A DNA stretch of 64,000 bases, from assembly GCA_030065575.1 (NCBI GenBank), contig JASJDZ010000007.1, positions 37,636 to 101,635 on the forward strand, in the 5' to 3' direction. The position numbers and the translations under genes were made by a program. Source of the DNA: Acidimicrobiia bacterium. Lineage in GTDB: Bacteria > Actinomycetota > Acidimicrobiia > Spongiisociales > UBA5794. Of the stretch, positions 62,756 to 64,000 are shown piece by piece; the stretch's first letter is position 1, and every line of letters starts with the position of its first letter. The notes beneath the pieces are model-generated. The model did no database searches and had not been told where the DNA came from. It worked only from the letters and a program-made list of their open reading frames with translations.

Positions 62756-63712
62756 TCATAGAAGACCGGTGAAGTCTGAGAAGTCTGGATGGGCTAGTAG
62801 CGTCTTCGCGCGCCGGGCTGCCACGATACCGAGCGCATCCCGCAAGAGATCGATGAAGAGCGCCAGCAGGTACATGAGAACTCGCGCGTCAACTGGTCTC
62901 ATGTCTCCGTTGTGGACGATTTCGTTACGTCGACCGTAGAGGCGTCCTACGAGGAACTCATCTCGCACTTGGTCGATTCCAAGCCCATAGGCTCTCGCCA
63001 ACGACTCATTGATCGGTCGTATGTTCGTGGTGTTGGGCATCGCCAGCGTTTCGACTCCCATCCAATACTTCAGGAAAGCATCCACGCCGCGATCGCGGAC
63101 AGCGGCGTTGATCCATCGAAGAGCGAGTTCGATGCGATTTCGGTGCTCGTTGGGCAAGGCCGCCAGCACGGCCTGCGCGTTTTCAATGAACGCGAAGTAG
63201 TCGGGCCGCAAGTTGGGTCGCCCGTGCATCCCAGGATCCTCGATCGATGGCGTGTACAAGCTCATCGACGTCGGGCTCATGGACGTCTCAAAAAGCTGCT
63301 CATACGCGATCGCCCTTCCCTGGAAAGACACCATCAGGCCAGATGCTGTGTCGATACGATCTCGAGCCAACGGCTCGGCGTCAAACGCGGTGAAAAGGGC
63401 CAGGAGTGGCCCGTGAGGCGACTCACTCACGCCATCGACGTCAAACCTCATCGACAGGCCTAGAGCGTCGCTCGTTTGCTCAAGGCGAACTGAACGAGTC
63501 GCCTGATATCGAACCGAGCCGTAGACCAGAATGGCGCAAACGTCGGAGAGTTCAAGGACAACAGGTTCCGGCAAACTCGCGCGTGGAATCTCGAAGGCTT
63601 GATATACGACCGAGAAGAGCTCGATATCCCGCCAACCATCGGGGAGCATCTCGACGAGCTCGCGCAGATCGAACACCTCGGTATCCGATGGGCTGTGGTC
63701 CTCCGAAGTCAT
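62756..63712 (-). CDS. HEPN-domain protein (RX4H), putative RNase/defence factor
   Basis: A 318-aa protein. The C-terminal part (about residues 195-318) is an alpha-helical HEPN region with the RX4H signature R262-NEIV-H267 in YGRRNEIVHNGD, the active site of many HEPN ribonucleases. The first 190 residues are of unknown type, resembling the two-part layout of ApeA-like proteins. GGAGG lies seven bases before the ATG at 63712. It sits between the integrase and the tRNA, a usual site for cargo in small islands. A role in phage defence is inference. Confidence 0.75.
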   Translation of the reverse strand: MTSEDHSPSDTEVFDLRELVEMLPDGWRDIELFSVVYQAFEIPRASLPEPVVLELSDVCAILVYGSVRYQATRSVRLEQTSDALGLSMRFDVDGVSESPHGPLLALFTAFDAEPLARDRIDTASGLMVSFQGRAIAYEQLFETSMSPTSMSLYTPSIEDPGMHGRPNLRPDYFAFIENAQAVLAALPNEHRNRIELALRWINAAVRDRGVDAFLKYWMGVETLAMPNTTNIRPINESLARAYGLGIDQVRDEFLVGRLYGRRNEIVHNGDMRPVDARVLMYLLALFIDLLRDALGIVAARRAKTLLAHPDFSDFTGLL

Positions 63713-63859
63713 CCCTGCCCTCCTACTTCAGACCGGCAACGTAGCAGTCAGTCCGTCTGTGCCAGCGCGCCACCTAGGGACACACCCTGCTTTTGCACCC
63801 CGCCTTAGGCAAGCAAGAGAGGCTGCGAGGCGCCGGTCAATCAAGCTGTCAATCCAGCG

Positions 63860-63880
63860 AATCGCGTCCCATGCGCGTCC
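63860..63880 (+). repeat. Probable integrase arm-type site, right end
   Basis: AATCGCGTCC followed by CATGCGCGTCC: CGCGTCC repeated with an 11-bp period. It resembles 56931-56951 in 18 of 21 bases and lies about 70 bp from the right att copy. Confidence 0.6.
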
Positions 63881-63949
63881 CGGAGCGATCGTCGCGGGAC
63901 AGCCCGAACTCCACGACAACCGAAAGCCGCTGCAGCGCAGCGGCTTTCC

Positions 63950-64000
63950 TGGTGGGCGCTACTGGGATCGAACCAGTGACCTCTGCCGTGTGAAGGCAGC
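63950..64000 (-). tRNA. tRNA-Val(CAC), 5' half beyond the window (attR)
   Basis: On the minus strand the visible part has the anticodon stem-loop (CTGCC-TTCACAC-GGCAG, anticodon CAC at 63990-63992), a variable loop, a T-arm (ACTGG-TTCGATC-CCAGT), the acceptor 3' strand AGCGCCC, discriminator A and an encoded CCA. The 5' half lies past the window edge. The element's right att site (63950-63996) lies in this gene, whose function is restored by the integration. Confidence 0.88.

Larger units (their letters stand above)
56780..63996. mobile_element. 7.2-kb integrative element at tRNA-Val(CAC)
   Basis: Flanked by the 47-bp direct repeat with one end inside a tRNA-Val gene. It carries an excisionase-like and a tyrosine-integrase gene near its right end, a HEPN protein between int and the tRNA, a SEC-C protein, and an ECF sigma/membrane sensor pair. 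No capsid, replication or conjugation genes are seen, so it is a small island, possibly mobilised in trans. Confidence 0.85.

Overview
The window is GC-rich, densely packed bacterial DNA from an actinobacterium. The evidence is convergent: a phosphatidylinositol-mannoside lipid operon (pgsA, PatA-type acyltransferase, pimA), mycothiol functions (an MshD-like synthase and an MDMPI-family protein), an F420-type LLM oxidoreductase, a DivIVA-like protein, and a gene order (relA, apt, secF, secD, yajC; ruvB, ruvA, ruvC, yebC, pdxT, pdxS, pimA, acyltransferase, pgsA, thrS) that recalls the mycobacterial chromosome. The lineage looks deep-branching (an Acidimicrobiia-like organism is my guess); this is inference, not a database result.

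1-27 kb is conserved housekeeping sequence, almost all on the minus strand: hisS (cut by the window edge), rarA, aspS, an MBL hydrolase, relA, apt, secF/secD/yajC, tgt, queA, ruvBAC, yebC, pdxT/pdxS, the PIM lipid genes, an MMPL transporter and thrS. Overlaps of 4 bp (ATGA or GTGA) are common, so translation is probably coupled. CHAD-domain and citrate synthase genes run on the plus strand.

27-50 kb is mixed: a kinase-fold protein that has lost both catalytic aspartates, mshD, a patatin, a DivIVA-like coiled coil, a stand-alone Flp pilin with two anchored exoproteins, an HtrA protease, xylB, a YbaK-type deacylase with no usual start codon, and a SelW-like selenoprotein read through an in-frame TGA with a SECIS-like hairpin. 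Next come a cNMP-binding histidine kinase overlapping a response-regulator/thioredoxin-reductase fusion, facing a class III cyclase-TPR gene, then an antiporter, an MDMPI protein with a palindromic operator, and a MltG-like transglycosylase.

50-64 kb is accessory. An SGNH-hydrolase lipoprotein is followed by an ECF sigma factor whose overlapping partner is a membrane-anchored copy of the same SGNH domain with the catalytic Ser and His missing, so it may be a sensor or anti-sigma. To its right lie nested insertions at a tRNA-Val(CAC) gene that runs off the right edge. A 47-bp direct repeat at 56780-56826 and 63950-63996 bounds a 7.2-kb integrative element carrying xis, int, a HEPN protein, a SEC-C protein and a second ECF sigma/membrane-sensor pair. 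A degraded third att copy at 53084-53139 suggests an older tandem insertion (53.1-56.8 kb) holding a Phd/RelE-type toxin-antitoxin pair with a leaderless promoter and a large lipoprotein. Near each att copy lie heptamer or octamer repeats spaced 11 bp apart, which look like integrase arm sites.
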